Positions 6,729 to 7,865 of a stretch of 7,865 nt of DNA are shown piece by piece. Under the pieces are notes generated by a model. It saw only the letters and a list, made by a program, of their open reading frames with translations. It did no database searches and was not told where the DNA came from. Positions within the stretch are counted from its first letter, which is position 1. The number at the start of each line of letters is the position of its first letter. The position numbers were made by a program, and so were the translations under genes. This DNA comes from an uncultured Bacteroides sp. (GTDB lineage: Bacteria; Bacteroidota; Bacteroidia; Bacteroidales; Bacteroidaceae). The DNA is taken from contig USPQ01000114.1 of the NCBI GenBank assembly GCA_900556625.1, positions 1 to 7,865 of the forward strand, written 5' to 3'.

Positions 6729-7217
6729 ATGGAATATAAAGATAAAAAATATACGTACTTAGGTGGTCTGGTGCACGGCATCAGTACACTGGCAACGGGT
6801 ATGAAGACCAGTATCAAGGTGTATTTTCGTAAGAAAGTAACCGAGCAATATCCCGAAAACCGGAAAGAGCTGAAAATGTTCGACCGGTTCCGCGGCACAC
6901 TGAACATGCCCCATAATGAGAATAACGAACATCGCTGTGTAGCCTGCGGTTTGTGTCAAATGGCCTGTCCGAATGACACCATCAAGGTTATCAGCGAAAC
7001 CATCGAGACAGAGGACGGCAAGAAGAAGAAAATCCTGGCAAGATATGAATATGACCTGGGTGCTTGTATGTTCTGTCAACTTTGTGTCAATGCTTGTCCG
7101 CACGATGCTATCACGTTCGACCAGAACTTCGAACATGCAGTCTTCGACCGGGCGAAACTTGTCCTGAAGTTGAACCACGACGGTAGTAAAGTAATAGAAA
7201 AGAAAAAAGAAGTTTAG
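6729..7217 (+). CDS. nuoI: Complex I subunit I, double [4Fe-4S] ferredoxin-like subunit
   Basis: Peripheral subunit carrying clusters N6a and N6b, which pass electrons to N2 in NuoB. 162 residues. The amphipathic N-terminus (about 10-40) lies on the membrane in known structures. 'QYPENR' and 'RFRG' are family motifs. Cluster ligands are complete: Cys70, 73, 76, 80 and Cys113, 116, 119, 123, each as CxxCxxCxxxCP. The segment between the motifs contains four consecutive lysines (98-101) and the C-terminus is lysine-rich (K154, K158-160). Without an encoded NuoEFG module nearby, NuoI is the likely entry point for electrons from an unidentified donor, as NdhI is for ferredoxin in photosynthetic complex I; that is inference. 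Spacing is tight on both sides (11 and 2 bases). Confidence 0.97.
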   Translation: MEYKDKKYTYLGGLVHGISTLATGMKTSIKVYFRKKVTEQYPENRKELKMFDRFRGTLNMPHNENNEHRCVACGLCQMACPNDTIKVISETIETEDGKKKKILARYEYDLGACMFCQLCVNACPHDAITFDQNFEHAVFDRAKLVLKLNHDGSKVIEKKKEV

Positions 7218-7219
7218 AT

Positions 7220-7732
7220 ATGGGATCAACACTTGAAACAGTAGTATTCTACTTTTTGGCAGCATTTATTATTGCTATGTCCATTATGACGGTGACCACC
7301 CAACGTATCGTCCGCTCAGCTACTTATCTGTTGTTCGTGCTTTTCGGTACGGCCGGCATTTATTTCCTGCTGGGTTACACTTTCTTGGGTTCTGTCCAAA
7401 TTATGGTTTATGCCGGTGGTATCGTCGTTCTTTATGTATTCTCCATTCTGCTGACCAGTGGAGAGGGTGACCGCGCAGAGAAACTGAAACGAAGCAGGTT
7501 CTTCGCGGGACTCTTTACAATGGTTGCCGGCGCAGCAATTATCCTGTTTATCACGCTAAAGCATAACTTCCTGCAAACCAACAATCTGGCTCCACAGGAG
7601 ATAAACATCCACTCTATCGGTCATGCCCTGCTAAGTAGCGACAAATACGGTTATATATTGCCTTTCGAAGCAGTCAGTATCTTGTTACTGGCATGTATTA
7701 TCGGTGGTATTATGATTGCACGTAAGAGATAA
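7220..7732 (+). CDS. nuoJ: Complex I subunit J
   Basis: Membrane subunit (mitochondrial ND6 counterpart) next to NuoH, NuoA and NuoK; its third helix changes shape during turnover in other species. 170 residues with five predicted helices (about 5-24, 31-51, 57-78, 93-113 and 147-167). The hallmark is 'FLGSVQIMVYAGGIVVLYVF' (55-74), matching the family helix-3 motif, and a C-terminal 'LPFEAVSILLLACIIGGIMIAR' region (147-168). The ATG at 7220 follows the nuoI stop by two bases, implying coupled translation. nuoK starts after a 42-base spacer. Confidence 0.96.
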   Translation: MGSTLETVVFYFLAAFIIAMSIMTVTTQRIVRSATYLLFVLFGTAGIYFLLGYTFLGSVQIMVYAGGIVVLYVFSILLTSGEGDRAEKLKRSRFFAGLFTMVAGAAIILFITLKHNFLQTNNLAPQEINIHSIGHALLSSDKYGYILPFEAVSILLLACIIGGIMIARKR

Positions 7733-7737
7733 GGAGA

Positions 7738-7768
7738 ATTAAAATTAAAGATTAGAAATTAAAAGTAT
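7738..7768. repeat. AT-rich near-heptameric repeats in the nuoJ-nuoK spacer
   Basis: ATTAAA-like units at 7738, 7744, 7751 (ATTAGA) and 7758 are spaced six, seven and seven bases apart, and AAGTAT at 7763-7768, the core of the heptamers seen before trkH and nuoH, closes the stretch six bases before the nuoK ATG. The AAGGAG at 7731-7736 is 38 bases from that ATG, too far to serve as its ribosome binding site. Confidence 0.45.
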
Positions 7769-7774
7769 ACCATT

Positions 7775-7865
7775 ATGATACACATGGAATATTATCTGGT
7801 AGTTTCTACTATCATGATGTTTGCAGGAATCTATGGATTCTTTACCCGCCGGAATACACTGGCTA
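7775..7865 (+). CDS. nuoK: Complex I subunit K (3' end outside window)
   Basis: Only the first 30 residues are visible, beginning MIHMEYYLVVS and reaching the conserved 'G.YGF.TRRNTLA' that closes the first membrane helix of NuoK, the small proton-channel subunit (mitochondrial ND4L counterpart). The ATG at 7775 is preferred over the one at 7784 because NuoK proteins usually begin a few residues before an aromatic-Leu motif such as 'HYL' or 'YYL'. Gene order after nuoJ agrees. The two channel glutamates of helices 2 and 3 lie beyond the window. nuoL, nuoM and nuoN would be expected next. Confidence 0.92.
   Translation, partial: MIHMEYYLVVSTIMMFAGIYGFFTRRNTLA

Overview
The window looks like chromosomal DNA from the Bacteroidota, most likely the genus Bacteroides. 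The indications are a TAnnTTTG-type -7 promoter element, AT-rich translation starts mostly without Shine-Dalgarno sites, and a complex I locus with fused nuoCD running straight into nuoH. The exact species cannot be told by eye. Every gene is on the + strand, and the window cuts trkA at the left edge and nuoK at the right edge.

Bases 1-2442 hold a potassium uptake pair: the C-terminal two thirds of trkA (NAD-binding regulator) and a complete trkH (membrane channel subunit). Bases 2443-3045 hold one small unrecognised gene (2553-2930) encoding a probably exported 125-residue protein with five cysteines. It has a good Bacteroides-type promoter in front and a terminator-like hairpin behind. From 3046 to the right edge runs the nuo operon for the proton-pumping quinone reductase: nuoA, nuoB, nuoCD (fused), nuoH, nuoI, nuoJ and the start of nuoK.

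The main biological point is what is missing. nuoCD ends 32 bases before nuoH, where the classical 13- or 14-gene operon carries nuoE, nuoF and nuoG, the NADH-oxidising module. Unless these lie elsewhere, the complex resembles the 11-subunit type of cyanobacteria, chloroplasts and methanogenic archaea (Fpo), which takes electrons from ferredoxin, F420H2 or another donor instead of NADH. The metal-binding residues of NuoB and NuoI and the quinone-site His/Tyr of NuoD are intact, so the electron path from NuoI through NuoB to menaquinone looks functional. Trk and Nuo are plausibly linked through the membrane potential: Nuo builds it and K+ uptake responds to it.

No gene-free stretch exceeds 300 bases. 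The longest gaps are 2443-2552 and 2931-3045, both described below. Three spacers carry degenerate AT-rich repeats with a period of about seven bases just before the next start codon. No tRNA, rRNA, CRISPR array, insertion sequence or phage gene was seen.
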